NCBI GenBank assembly: GCA_946902875.1
Contig: OX336359.1
Coordinates: forward strand, 2,604,001-2,668,000
Length of the DNA stretch: 64,000 bases
Direction of reading: 5' to 3'
Origin: Nematopogon swammerdamellus
Taxonomy: Eukaryota > Arthropoda > Insecta > Lepidoptera > Adelidae
Under the pieces are notes generated by a model that had not been told where the DNA came from, ran no database searches, and saw only the letters and a list, made by a program, of their open reading frames with translations. Below, piece by piece: positions 47,091-58,900 of the stretch. The translations under genes were made by a program, and so were the position numbers. How positions within the stretch are numbered: position 1 is the stretch's first letter; every line of letters begins with the position of its first letter.

Positions 47091-47599
47091 ACGCAATCAA
47101 CATGGATGTTTATTTATTGCTAAACTTTGGGCGAAATGAAAACTGCAATACAACAAAATAATAGCTATTACTTATGTAGGTGGATTTTTAGTCGCCTCAC
47201 TAAAATTGATTGGTCAAAGCCGCCACTGCTGGGGACGGGACATTGTATTGGTCGTTGTTTGGAAGAGTCAGGGACGCGCGACGTTGCGTATCGTGCGCCA
47301 CCGTTGTAACGAGCGCTTCCAGCTGTTCAGTGGTGTAATTGGAGCCGCCAGGGTCCGGCGGCTCCTTCTCCCGGTTGGCGTCTTCCTTAAGATTTACATA
47401 TAAGTTGTTAGTAACAAATGATATACTCACACGTTCGCCAGGACAAGACAGAGTTGTTAAAACACAAAACACAAGCCTCTACAGCCTCTGAATTGAGAAT
47501 TTCGACAAGTAATTCCCGACTACTCTCTAACACACGTGTTAAACCATACACCCAGAATGACACTCCGAATTCATAATTCTATTCTTTGCGAATGACAGT

Positions 47600-47750
47600 C
47601 GGCTCTGGTCCTGGCTGCGGTCCGCCTCCCGAAAGCCTTTATCAATCCTGCTAATCCTTCAATCCTGCAATCTTACTACTTGCATGTAGTAAACACCCTA
47701 AAAAAATATAAACACCCTAACATTGACACACAAAAAAAAAAATGTTGTGC
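47600..47750. repeat. Flank of the tRNA-related foldback
   Basis: 'ggtccgcctcccgaaagcct' and 'aaacaccctaaaaaaatata' also occur beside the single-arm copy at 8620-8940, so the family is longer than the palindrome alone. Confidence 0.65.
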
Positions 47751-48125
47751 GACTCGAACCCATTGTCAAAAAATACAAACCCTACACACTTACCACTGAG
47801 CTAACAAATTACATAAACGACCAAACGAATATTGGCTTCTGTTGGTTCGCCCCGGGAGAGTAGGAGTAGGATTGCAGGATTGAAGGATTATCAGAATTGA
47901 AAAAGGCTTTCAGGTGTCGTAACAGTCTTGCCTGGCTGGACCGATACGACACGTGAAAGACTTTTTTAATCCCTCTAATCCTTCACTCCTACTCCTTCGC
48001 CCGGGCCCCGGCCGGAGCGAACCAACAGAAGCCGATATTCGTTTGGTCGTTTATGTAATTTGTTAGCTCAGTGGTAAGCGTGTAGGCTTTGTATTTTTTG
48101 ACCATGGGTTCGAATCCCACAAATT
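47750..48125. repeat. Foldback repeat with a tRNA-like promoter in each arm
   Basis: The left arm from 47750 and the right arm ending at 48125 are inverted copies of about 110 bp that pair almost fully, with looser pairing inward (aggagtaggattg against caatcc..actcctactcctt). Each arm holds an A box (TTAGCTCAGTGG; 48062 plus, inverse at about 47810) and a B box (GGTTCGAATCC; 48107 plus, inverse near 47760). The two promoters point outward. The single-arm relative is at 8860-9140. Confidence 0.88.
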
Positions 48126-48145
48126 TTTTTTGGATTTTTTTTTTT

Positions 48146-48160
48146 TTAGGTTAGGTTAGG
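48146..48160 (+). repeat. Three TTAGG units
   Basis: TTAGGTTAGGTTAGG follows a T run. It equals the insect telomere unit, but three copies are within chance in AT-rich DNA. Confidence 0.5.
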
Positions 48161-48414
48161 TGAACCATTTTTATTCATAAATACATGTATAGTTGTAAAG
48201 TGTTTTTATTAAACAAAGGGGGGCGGGGGCTCAGACTAGGTGTAACGTATTTTTCAAGGGGGGGTCAAGTGACTTGTGACGAAACGTGACAAGGGGGACG
48301 GGGGGGTTAAAAATGGGCGAAAATACCGTGACATATTAAATGGACGATGCCTGTGCAGCGATACCAAACTATGCACGTAAATAGTTTGACATGCATTTTA
48401 TATGTGTAGGTACA

Positions 48415-48665
48415 TCTGGGCGCGGTCAGAACTTGGATGGGTGACCGCTCGACCGTTGAGGCCGACCGTGGTTCGGATTCCGCGTACAACTGTAGCTCCC
48501 TTCCCTTCTTACCTTACTAGGTGGCAGGGTTAACCCACCCGGGTTGATAACACCGTACTGAATGAAAGGTCGGTCGAAGCGGCTATGTAAATAGTTCGCG
48601 TTTGTCGTCCACTTCAGTATAGCCGGCACGACATAAGGGAATCACTGACACGGTACCTACCTAGT
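48415..48665 (+). mobile_element. SINE-A copy, 5' truncated
   Basis: Begins in the 5S-like block (gcggtcagaacttggatggg) and runs through the body to 'cctacctagttcag'. 48700-48760 holds a second, broken piece of the 5S-like block (aacgctgagtttggatgggtgac). Confidence 0.82.
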
Positions 48666-49021
48666 TCAGTAGCTCGGCGGGGCAGCGCTTCGGCGTGAGG
48701 TCGTTCAAGGTAAACAACGCTGAGTTTGGATGGGTGACGACCGTTGAAGTTGGCCGTGGTTGGAAGGTCTCTCCCCCGTTAGCTTAGTAGTAGCGTGTTA
48801 ATAGGGTAATCTGTGGTTAAAAGGAGTCGCATATTCCCTACACCCTCTATCTATAAGCCTACCAGAAGTTGGCTATAAAGCCAGTTTCCTTCGACAGCGT
48901 TGACACTATATTATGGACATAATGAAGCGGTGAATTTATTTATTTATAATGCATTTATTAGGTGTCTGTGCACACTCGGACAAGTCGTAGTGTATTTAAT
49001 AATGTTATAATGTGGTATTGT
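48666..49021. other. Spacer with a partial second SINE head
   Basis: Apart from the broken SINE-head piece at 48700-48760, no repeat or frame was recognised. Confidence 0.4.
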
Positions 49022-49265
49022 GCGTACTGTGTGGGGTCGGTACTTAATAAGAATAGTCCCACTGCATCTCTCCCCGTGCATGTCGTAAAAGGCGACTAAG
49101 GGATAAGCGGCCTGCAGACATCCCGGTCGACTTGTGGCTTTCATGGAAGACATAGGCTGGCTGGGGTAGCTGGAGACTGCGGGGTTTTGCACGAAGGTCC
49201 CCAACCAAGCGGCATTAGTTTGCAGGCCTAGAGCCAACCCCAAACCAAAACAACAACAACAACAA
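49022..49265 (+). mobile_element. Head-B SINE with a third type of tail (CAA-ended)
   Basis: The head module (actgtgtggggtcggtactt ... cgactaagggataag) is followed by 'cggcctgcagacatcccggt' and a segment ending (CAA)6. The ending is like that of the R1/I-type LINE piece at 36480-36850, so the tail may be LINE-derived. Confidence 0.78.
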
Positions 49266-49561
49266 CATGTGGTATTGCGCATCGAGCAAAAAATAGCCTT
49301 CGTCCATTCCAAAAATGGATATAAAAGTTTCAATAATATTGTGGTTTGAAGCAAACAGTAAACCTATACTACAATATCTTATTTATTAGCTACCTACTTA
49401 AAACTAAACTTACAATAAAGATGTGTAAACAACAATAATTACATTACTAATGTCAAATATACTTACAAAAAATTCATAATATCAGTTATCATTAAATAAA
49501 ATAGTCAAAAGGGAAAAGTAAAAATATTAAAAATTAACAGTAAATCATAATAGGTATATTA

Positions 49562-50806
49562 AGAATGACGTCACTAAAACATTGTCAATGTAAATTGTAA
49601 ATCGGCTCGGCGGGGGCACTGCGCACTGCCCCAGTCAATATGACGTGTAATCTGGCATCTACGGGTTTCTAAAGAGTCAAACTATTGTTTTTTTTTTATG
49701 GAAACTGACACGGTTGACTACATCACCCACAACATCCGTGATGTCCATAACACCGTGTGAACTTGGTGCCACGTCAGCGCTTCCCTTCGGTCGTGCCGGC
49801 TACACTGAACTGGACGGAAAACACAAACTATTTACATAGCCGTTTCGACCGACCTTTCATTCATATAACAGTGTATGTACCAGTTTTTGTGTTCTGGTGC
49901 AAGTGGTAGTTGTCCGTTTAGGAATCTCCAGGTCTAAGTATTTTGTAACCTCCGGTCCTTTCTGGAGTTTACAAGTTTATTGGGTGTGGCTTTATACTGG
50001 GTAGCTGAGGTCGCAAATTGCTGGTAAGCTTAACGTGTAGGCTGAGTTAAAACACAAATTTTAGTAAAGAATTTAGGGTAAAAACATTCTAAATTTACAT
50101 GTTTGTTTTATTTTAATTTATTTTTTTTAAAGAAAAAGCGATTTTGATGAGAAAGTATATTTAATAAACAATACAAATTGCAATGAATCTTAATTATACA
50201 CTTCTAATTCTTAATTCTAAAAGGGCCCTGATGTTTGCCAGCATGCGATCAGGCATCCCCTCAATGAGGTTCTATATCTCATTTTGAGGAATGTCCTCCC
50301 ACACCTCCATAACTGCAGCTCTCAAGCTCCTGAAGAGTTTCTGGAGGGTTCGGGACCCGCTTTACGCGCCTTGTAAGCATGTCACAGACGTGTTCAATGG
50401 GATTGAGGTCTGGGCTGCGAGCTGGCCATCTCATTGTTGGTATGCCGACCTCTTCCAGATACTCGGTTACCGCTCTCGCTGCATGCGGTCGGGCATTATC
50501 ATGCATCAACATGAAGTTTTGCTCTCCTATGAACTCCTGGAAGGGCTGGACATTTTCCATAAGGATATCCCTTATGAACTGGTCGCCGGTTAGTCGACCG
50601 TTGACGATGGCCAGCTCCGTACGACCCTCCTGGCATATCCCTCCCTCCCCCGTAATTGAGCCACCATGGTAGCTCACGGTTTGGCGAGCAATTACCCCTA
50701 TGACGCGCTCTTCAAGGAGAACCAAGTATTGGACGTAAGACAGTCCTACATGCAGAGACTCGCGTCTTACTCCCACATCAATACTCATATCCACATACCT
50801 ATTATT
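49562..50806. repeat. Tandem segmental duplication, Tc1-bearing block, copy 2
   Basis: Collinear with 23684-24918, with scattered substitutions and small indels. The short block 48250-48310 belongs to the same duplication; 1.25 kb of other repeats separates it from the rest. Confidence 0.9.
50279..50794 (-). pseudogene. Tc1-like transposase, C-terminal half, copy 2
   Basis: Same truncated gene as 24370-24890 (MHDNARPHAARAV, RSPDLNPIEHVCDML). The frame shifts near 50325 (TLQELESCSYGG instead of FPELRAAVM). It lacks the N-terminal half and first catalytic Asp, like copy 1. Confidence 0.9.
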
Positions 50807-51113
50807 GTTTTATTGTTTTATTGTATAATTTCATCCATAAGTAGGTAACCTACGCTTGGATATGTCGAAAAGTCCGCCAGTTCTAAATTTAATGCGAAGA
50901 AGAACTGACAAACAAACTTCGCAAGTCACAATGTTTTGTTAGTAGGTACCTTATAAGTAGGTATTATATTATAGTAACTTACAAATAACCCATGACCCAT
51001 ACTACCGCTCACAAGAGCATTAATATCTACAGCATAAACATGAATACTTAAGAATCTGACCACTCTGCCTATTTACATTACCTATATCTGGTGTATAGTG
51101 AAATCGTCAATTT
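50803..51113. other. About 310 bp insertion present only in copy 2
   Basis: Copy 1 reads 'acatacctattacctacgca' without a break. Here 'cctatt' and 'attacctacgcacaaacac' are separated by 310 bp of AT-rich sequence. The origin is unknown; 'tatt' is the only possible target duplication. Confidence 0.7.
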
Positions 51114-51179
51114 ATTACCTACGCACAAACACGAGACACGACGGGAGGTCTGTATCGGAAATAGATCACTTTTGAAGAA

Positions 51180-51500
51180 CAAATAGGTATTTTTTTTTTA
51201 CAAAAAATTTTTTTTTCAATGTAAAATAAAAAAAAAATTCTTAATCGTTTTAGTTTCATGCCAGGAACAAAAAAGTCTTCCAACACATGGATCTCTTTCT
51301 TTCAGAAATTGTGAAAAACCACAATTTTAGTTTTATTAGTATGGAATAGAAAGAATTAGATTTTTTTTACCAACTTACACCTGTTACATCATAATGGTAA
51401 TGAAGACTTTTTTGTTACTGTTATGAAACTCAATCGATTAGGCTATAAAAATCAACCACCTATTTTTTTATTAAAATACATAAAAAAATATTTTACAAAA
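51180..51500. repeat. AT-rich foldback
   Basis: 'ttagtttcatgccaggaaca' with 'aaaaagtcttcc' (51249-51280) pairs with 'gaagacttttttgttactgt'/'atgaaactcaatcgatta' (51402-51440). The outer AT-rich parts also pair. A MITE-like hairpin without visible target duplication. Confidence 0.6.
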
Positions 51501-51914
51501 TAAAAACCCAAGGTCCAAAAATTTTTATATAGGTTTTACTCTCTATATGATACAGAACCCCCCCTTAGCGTACTATAAACAAATTTTCAAAGACCTTATA
51601 TATAATAATTAATATAATACATGGGTCGTTAATTTGTTCAAATTTCCATGTTTACACAGATTTTTTTTTTAAATATATTTGTGTATATCTCTTCCATTAC
51701 CTATTAGATGTAGTATCATAAAGAAAAGCAACATTCAGTTGTGATGGAATTAATGAATTATTTCTTATTAATTATTATTATTACGTGGATAGTAATTATG
51801 TTTGGACATTAATGAAGCATGCCAGTGTAGTAATAAACGTGACATAAGAAATTAAAGGATTTATTCAGTTTTAAGCAAAGAACACAAGAAAAACCACTAA
51901 TATCTAACTATAAT
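51501..51914. other. Spacer sharing one block with 25875-25948
   Basis: 51616-51690 (ataatacatgggtcgttaat..) matches 25875-25948 and keeps the collinear order of the duplication. The rest was not recognised. Confidence 0.6.
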
Positions 51915-52198
51915 CAGTTCAGTGGTTCGGATTCCACGTTAAACTGTAGGCCCCCTACCCTTCTTACCTTCTAGCTAGGTGGTAGGGTTTATCCCGGCCG
52001 GGTTGATACCACCGCACTGAACGAAACGTCGGTCGAAACGGCTATGTAAATAGTTCGTGTTTTCGATTCAGTTCAGTGTAGCCGACATTAAATGAATGGA
52101 AGCACTGATATGGCACCTAGTTCACCCAGTGTTATTGGCTGACACCACGGATGTTGTAGGTGATATAGCCAACTGTGTCAGTTTCCATAAAAAAAAAA
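51915..52198 (+). mobile_element. SINE-A copy, 5' truncated
   Basis: Begins after the 5S-like block (cagtggttcggattccacgt) and contains the body and A-tail. Confidence 0.88.
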
Positions 52199-52645
52199 AC
52201 CTACTGATGTTTCAACATATATTAAAAAAAATTCGACAAATTATGAACAAATTACGTTAATTTACTATATTGGTTAGAAGATTGTACCTATAATTTTTAG
52301 ATATCATATTCGTAAGATTGAATAATTTTTAAATGCCATATTCTTCTACTAAACTAACTATTATTCATAGCCGTTTCGACCGACCTTCATTCAGTGCGTT
52401 GTTACTGACCCGGTCAGGTAAAATTCTACCCCCTATGCAGTATACGCTACGTAGATATTTTTTTGTGCCAGACAGAATGAAAAGTTCAGCCTTGTGTGGA
52501 TTTTCCGGAAAAACAATGTGAAGGGTACAGAAGGAAATGAAAAGGAGGGTAAAGAAATTTGAATGCATTTTCGTCAATTGCTCGTATAATATTGAGATTG
52601 CAAATGTATTACATTCAATAATGAATATTCCGACTAAATCTGTTT

Positions 52646-52982
52646 TTTTTTATGGAAACTGACACGGTTGGCTACATCACCTACAGGCTACAACATCCGC
52701 GATGTCAGCCCATAACACCGGGTGAACTAGGTGCCATGTCAGTGCTTCCCTTCGGTCTTGCCGGCTACAATGAACTGGACGGAAAACACAAACTATTTAC
52801 ATAGCCGTTTCGACCGACGTTTCATTCAATGCGGTGGCACCAACCGGGCGGGTTGAACACTACCACCTAGTAAGGTAAGAAGGGAAGGGACCTACAGTTT
52901 TACGTGTAATCCGAACCACGGTCAGCCTCCAACGATCGAGCGGTCACCCATCCATGTACTGGCCGCGCCCAGCGTTGCTGGT
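52646..52982 (-). mobile_element. SINE-A copy, head partly missing
   Basis: A-tail and body, and the 5S-like block on the minus strand as far as the 'gcaacgctgggcgcggccag' start. The tRNA A box is gone. Another minus-strand piece of the body is at 52368-52440. Confidence 0.88.
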
Positions 52983-53977
52983 TCATTAAGATTCAAATGA
53001 AATTTATGCATTGTGTACTTCCGTTAAAAAAATGGAAGGTAATGATGCCTGGGCGATGACAAAGTCGTTGGTAAGAATGAAAATCGCGTGCATTTTTTTC
53101 CCCAGCGACGCGCCCACGCCCTCTCCTGTCCACATGCAGAGACACACCGAACGGCGATGGGCGTGCTGAGCGAAGGGCGAAGGCAAGAGTCATACTCAGT
53201 GTAATTTGTAATACTAGTTTTCCGGATGGTGATGAAGTTTTTCCTCGGACGAAAATTAAATTTAGCATTATTTTTATGACAAATTGGCTTTAAAAATCAA
53301 TTAATCACGAAGAAACAAGCGTTATTTATTGAGGTGTAAGTATTAATTAATGTACTCTTTTTACTTGGGGAAACTTAAAAATTTGGATTAATTACTGATC
53401 CTTCCTTTTTGAGAGGAAGGTAAAAAGGAATTTCATGTTTCTTTATCGCATAAAATAATTAAATGGACAAATGATGGAATGATGACCTTTGACATCTTCT
53501 TGAAAATTATAAATTTTCACACGATTTTACTGGGCGGAAATGAAATCTGAAAGAAATGTCGGAACAACCCATTTATTTTTAGTTTATTATTTAACGTTTT
53601 GTTTTGTTTTTAACTTTATATTGTATTTATTTATTTATTCCAATTTGCCATTGAATTTTGTTTTAGTTTTAATTTGTAAATGAATTTAATGTTTACTTAA
53701 TTTAATTGACTGTAAATTGTTCATCTCATCATTGTGTGTACTTCGTGAATACACTTTTCAGTTTTGTTTTCGATTAACCTGAGTGCATCGACACAGGCGA
53801 ATATATTAAATGTGGTTTTGTTTTCTGTGTATAATCTTCTCCTCTTTTTTTTTTAAACCTTTTGTGATATTAACCTAGACTTAAAGAAAATTAAATTAAG
53901 TTCTACCTTCCACACCATAAACAATTTGGAATTTGGAATATCTTCTTTCAGACCAAAACACTTTTGCACTACACAAT
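52983..53977. other. Unassigned spacer
   Basis: Two small overlapping minus frames (52993-53268, 53004-53186) have no known motif. 53600-53780 is AT-rich and resembles a LINE 3' UTR. No gene is recognisable. Confidence 0.35.
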
Positions 53978-54427
53978 TTCTCAATATATCTTTCAATGTA
54001 ACTCCACACATACTCCTCAATGCGCTCATTTCCACAGCATTTATTCTTCGTGTCCCATGCTATGCCATTCACATGTGAGATAAACAATGTGGATTTTTAA
54101 AGTAGATTTAAGCGAAAAAAATATATTTTGCAAAAATATCACATTTGTGTGGTCGTTCACCATTGAGTTACCATCGGGGAGTTACCATTTCAAGAATAAT
54201 TAACTGAAATCTATTTTTGGAAATACCGCATACGTGTGCTCATTCACCTGTATGAGTAAACATATGTCTATTTAAACGAGGTTTTACTGAAAACTGCTTT
54301 TTGAAAATATCGCATTTGTCTGGTCGTTTACCTGTATGAGTTAACATAATATGTTTATTTAAATTTGATTTATTTGAAAAATGTTTTTTTCAAATATCGC
54401 ATTTCTGTGGTCGTTTACCGGTGTGAG

Positions 54428-54569
54428 TATACAAAGGACAAAGATACATACAACTAATATACATCCTTACATTACAATAAGCGGAAAACAAGAGGAACCT
54501 TAAATGTTTAAATTACTATAGGGTCAGAAATTACATATTTTAGCTAAGCTAATTATTTCGAGGGAGATC
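54428..54569. other. 142 bp insertion within the finger array
   Basis: The sequence 'CGGTGTGAGT' borders it on both sides (54419-54428, 54569-54578). Because this string is also the normal inter-finger sequence, it may be a target duplication or simply the repeat itself. The insertion ends the main frame at 54549. Fingers continue beyond it at 54240-54418. Confidence 0.6.
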
Positions 54570-55995
54570 GGTGTGAGTGTCTGCTTGTTTAAATTGGATT
54601 TTAGTGAAAACCCCCTTTTTGCAAATGTCGCATTTGTGTGGTCGTTCACCTGTTTGAGTTAACATATGTATTTTTAAACCATATTTTACTGAAAACTGTT
54701 TTTTGCAAATATCGCATTTGTCTGGTCGTTTACCTGTATGAGTTAACATATGTTTATTTAAATTGGATTTATTTGAAAAACACCTTTTGCATACATCGCA
54801 TTTGTGTGGTCTTTCACCGGTGTGTGTAAACATGTGCTTGTTTAAATTGTATTTTTTTGAAAACCCCCTTTTGCAAATGTCGCATTTGTGTGGTCGTTCA
54901 CCGGTATGAGTTAACATGTGGCGGATTAAATAGGATTTTTGTGAAAACCCCCTTTTGCAAATGTCGCATTTGTGTGGTCGTTCATCGGTGTGAGTAAACA
55001 TGTGCCTGTTTAAATGACATTTTAGTAGAAAACACTTTTTGCATATGTCGCATTTGTGTGGTCGTTCACCGGTGTGAGTTAACATGTGGCTGATTAAACT
55101 GGATTTTTGTGAAACTTTTTTTTTGCAAATATCGCATTTGTGTAGTCTCTTACCGGTGTGAGTTAAAATGTGTATATTTAAAGAATATTTATGTGAAAAT
55201 TCTCTTTTGCAAATATCGCATTTGTGTGGGTTTTCACCTGTATGAGTTGACAAGTGGTCGATTAAAATGAATTTTCGTGAAAATCCCATTTTGCAAATGT
55301 CGCATTTGTATGGTCGTTCATCGGTGTGAGTAAACATGTGGACAATTAAATTGGATTTTTGTGAAAACCCCCTTTTGCAAATGTCGCATTTGTGTGGTCG
55401 TTCACCGGTATGAGTTAACATGTGGCGGATTAAATAGGATTTTTGTGAAAACCCCCTTTTGCAAGTGTCGCATTTGTGTGGTCGTTCATCGGTGTGAGTA
55501 AACATGTGCCTGTTTAAATGAGATTTTAGTAGAAAACACTTTTTGCATATGTCGCATTTGTGTGGTCGTTCACCGGTGTGAGTTAACATGTGGCTGATTA
55601 AACTGGATTTTTGTGAAATTTTTTTTTTGCAAATATCGCGTTTGTGTGGTCTCTTACCGGTGTGAGTTAAAATGTGTCTATTTAAAGAATATTTATGTGA
55701 AAATCCTCTTTTGCAAATATCGCATTTGTGTGGGTTTTCACCTGTATGAGTTAACATAATATTATGTCTAATTAAACTAGATTTGTTTGGAAACGGCTTT
55801 TTGAAAATATCGCATTTGTACGGTCGTTCACCTTTGTAAGTCATCAAGTGCCGTTGTAAGTGCGTCTTACTTGCAAAACTTCTGTTACAAAAGTCACACA
55901 TACATTGAGCCCTGCTCGGACTTCGCACAGCATCACTGTTGTCGTGTGTGAGCGCTGCATTTGGTTCATCCTTGATGAGTTGATCAGGTTCGATT
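54549..55995 (-). CDS. Zinc-finger gene copy 2, finger-array exon
   Basis: The acceptor is 'tataacatttacag|A' at 55995. The exon is open for 481 codons. Units have the form [20 protein letters not shown] with TGERP/TDERP linkers at 28-residue spacing. 'TDERP' linkers recur in both gene copies. Confidence 0.87.
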
Positions 55996-58900
55996 CTGTA
56001 AATGTTATAACAAAATTAAATAGGTATTGAAAACGAGCAGAAAAAAATATTTTTATAATATAAAATGTCTCATATTATTTTGCTTTGCACCAAACTTCAG
56101 AAGAACAAACATGTGTTAAATAAAAAGTAAATCGCAATCTTACAGATCACATCTCTATGAGCCTGGACGGTGTAGTAAACGCTGTATCGGGGTCTTCCTG
56201 GATCTTGCGAAAGCATTCGATACAGTATCACTCCCTATTTTACTAATGAAGATGGAAAGACTTTTCGGTATTAGAGGGCTACCATTGCAATGGTTTACCT
56301 CTTACTTGCCCAGACGTAAGCCCAACGCGAATATCTAATCAGTGCCTTTGCTAGAGCTTAGAAGAGGTGAAACATATAAAATACTTGGGAGTCCAAATCG
56401 ACTTTAGGTTATGCTGGAATAAGCACATCATGATTTTATCGCGCAACATACGAAAACTTATTTACGTGTTCAAAGCCCTAAGGGTATTTTAGACAAAGAA
56501 TTGCTTAAAACAACTTATTATGCCCTTTGCCAATCCAGACTTATATACTGCATCACATGCTGGGGTGGCGCTGCCAAGTCACATCTAATTTACCTAGAAC
56601 GGGCTCAGCGAGTCGTTCTACGTGTAATGCTTAGAAAACCTTTCCGATTTCCCACACAAACTCTGCTGAACGAATGCAGAGTACTTAGCATACGGAAACT
56701 TTAGCAGCAGTAATTAAGACTATACATGTAAGTAATACAAAAAGTTGAAGTACCAATCACACACAGACATAACACGCGAAATGCAGGACAAGTGGCAGTG
56801 CCCGCCACAAGCACCAGATTTGCTCAAAACTTTAGCTGGTTTCTTGGTCCATATTTATACAGAAAAATGGATCGACAATATTTCATTTGCCATAGACCAA
56901 GGAATACTTGCAGAAAAATTGTATTTGATTATCTTCTAAATATAAAATATAATGATACCGAACTATTATTGTCGGTTATGGATGTAAGTTTACTTACTCA
57001 GCGAGGTTTAAATAATCATAAATGTCATAAGTGGAAGTAATTTAAATTAAGAATGTGCAATTTCTCAAATACCTACCTAGCTAATAACCATACGTACATC
57101 ACGAATTAAATTACCTACTTATACCCGTACATATCTAATAAATAACTTAACTATTGACTATTGAATTTGACAATTCTATTGATGGTACCTATTTTAATTT
57201 TTTGTATTGACATAATTGTATTTATATCCTTTGACAATTCTATTGATGCGTAGTATTTTAATGTTTTATTTTAATTTTGCTCTAGTTTTAATTGCCTTTT
57301 CATGCACCAAACTGTATTTTAGTTTCTCTGTATTTTTTATAAATTTATAGATGTGTATGTTATTGCTTAGGCTAAAATTATTAGTCCCTTGCCAGTTGCC
57401 ATGGCTAGACCCAGAAAGTAACAATTGTAAATTTGTTTAAAATATGACGAACTCAAGTGTACCGATGGTACCTAGGCCGGAAATGAATAAATCAAATGAA
57501 ATGAAATTGACAAAACAACCTTTCCAAACATAATTATTATTCTTAGTCTATTATATATAAATAATACAATAATCTAAAATAAACACACGCACGAACCACA
57601 CAAATAAAAGTATAAGAAATCAAAATCACAGTTATATAATTAAGTTCAGAGGGTTCATTCTGCCGGTTGCTTGTCCAGTAACCGAGTGGGTGGACACGGG
57701 TTGTGGCCCCGGACTCCTCCAGCTACTATTGTCACACTCCCATTACCTCTCTGTGACAATAGCATCCTTTCTTCCTTTTATTCATTTTTAAGTTTCCAGA
57801 TTAACAGTAGGTTTAATAAAGACTTACATAAGTCGACGTTTCGCCCGCTACGTCACGGGCTTCTTTAGGAAATGCGGGAGTTCCTGGAGCCGCCGTCTGG
57901 TGTCCGTTGTACCAGACGTCAAACTTCTCTTTTTCGAAGATTGTAGCTGTGTGTAGGTTGCACAATATTCGGCAGCGGTGTCAGATCGCGATCCATACAT
58001 CGTACGAAGTCCCGGCTGCTAACAACACTCACTTTGTCTTCAGACGCTGGCTTGGCGGAAGATCTTGAAGATGTGTGCTGTGACAGCACGGGCAGCCAAG
58101 AAGATGATAAATTCATACTGTCGTCCATGTTGAAATTTCTGTGCCTGGTGATTTATATGGCTTCCCTGACTAGGCGTGGAGTGTAGTGACGTTCTACCGC
58201 TAGTACCGACGCTTCATCAAACCGGATCCAGTGGTTATTATCACCAAGCAATAGATGTTCCGCAATGGCCGATTTCTGCAGGTCACCATTCTTGACTGCT
58301 CTTATGTGTTCGCACATTCGCTCATGGACGCTCCTCTTCGTTTGGCCGCACTTCCCACAGCTGAATGGAACTTTGTAGACGCCTGGGGCTTGCAATGGTA
58401 TCTTATCTTTAACAGATCTAAGCATTTGAGACACTTTAGGTAGAGGCTTATAGAATGTTCAGATTTTTTCCGAAGTAATTTACCAATCTGGTATGTAACA
58501 CCTTTTACGTATGGTAAATAGGCGGGCTGTCTATAACCTCTATTCGTCTTTGCCTTTTTCCCTGGATTTTAATATTGCAAGCCTTCGGCAATCGACTCGA
58601 GGGTTTGCTCGAGTTCGGACACAAGTGTTGCCTCTTCTCGTCCACATCACTCCGTCTGGCTGAAGGGTGACCAGTGTAGGATCCATGCGCCGTACTGTCG
58701 TCTACATAACAATGTATGTTGCCAAGTATATATGTATACGAGTCATTTTCACCAACTTTGTCCTTTTGAGAAAAAAAAATTGTCGCAATTTCTAAATTGA
58801 GAAATTAATTATATTTTCTGTTCCTTCCACTCTGCACTACCAAGCTGCACTACCAGTAGTGCAGTTTGGAATTTTTTTTCCCATCTGCACTACTGTACTT

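Larger units (their letters stand above)
45170..47228. mobile_element. hAT-like non-autonomous transposon, 2.06 kb, with 8 bp target duplication
   Basis: Flanked by CTGGGGAC (45162-45169, 47229-47236). Ends are CAGTGGCGGTTCC and, inverted, CAGTGGCGGCTTT, with 'gtgaggcgact'/'cgcctcacctaa' pairing further in. CAGTGGCG-type ends and an 8 bp duplication are hAT hallmarks. The subterminal regions are unusually GC-rich (45300-45420, 46270-46340). No transposase remains. A SINE body (46605-46860) and a LINE tail (46985-47090) are nested. Confidence 0.92.
44960..47472 (-). pseudogene. Unidentified minus-strand frame split by a hAT element
   Basis: On the minus strand a frame from 47472 reads NNLYVNLKEDANREKEPPDP, TTEQLEALVTTVAHDTQRR and LPNNDQYNVPS up to the hAT insertion at 47236. 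Past the insertion it continues in phase as VQFVEIQNLPEDADPNIPKR to a stop near 45035. A proline- and basic-rich composition suggests a gag-like or regulatory product of a retroelement, but no domain was recognised. An R2-like LINE is inserted at its other end (44958). Confidence 0.45.
53978..56310. repeat. Tandem segmental duplication, finger-exon block, copy 2
   Basis: From 'aatttctcaatatatctttc' to 'caatggtttacctcttactt' it is collinear with 26022-27845. The extra length is one additional six-finger unit (504 bp), a 142 bp insertion and small indels. Confidence 0.92.

Noticed and set aside
48058..48130. Possible functional tRNA gene
   Set aside because: A and B boxes are good but the acceptor stem pairs poorly and the unit is part of a dispersed foldback repeat.
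48146..48160. TTAGG x 3, possible telomeric DNA
   Set aside because: Three units next to a T run are within chance, with no longer array or subtelomeric LINE beside it.
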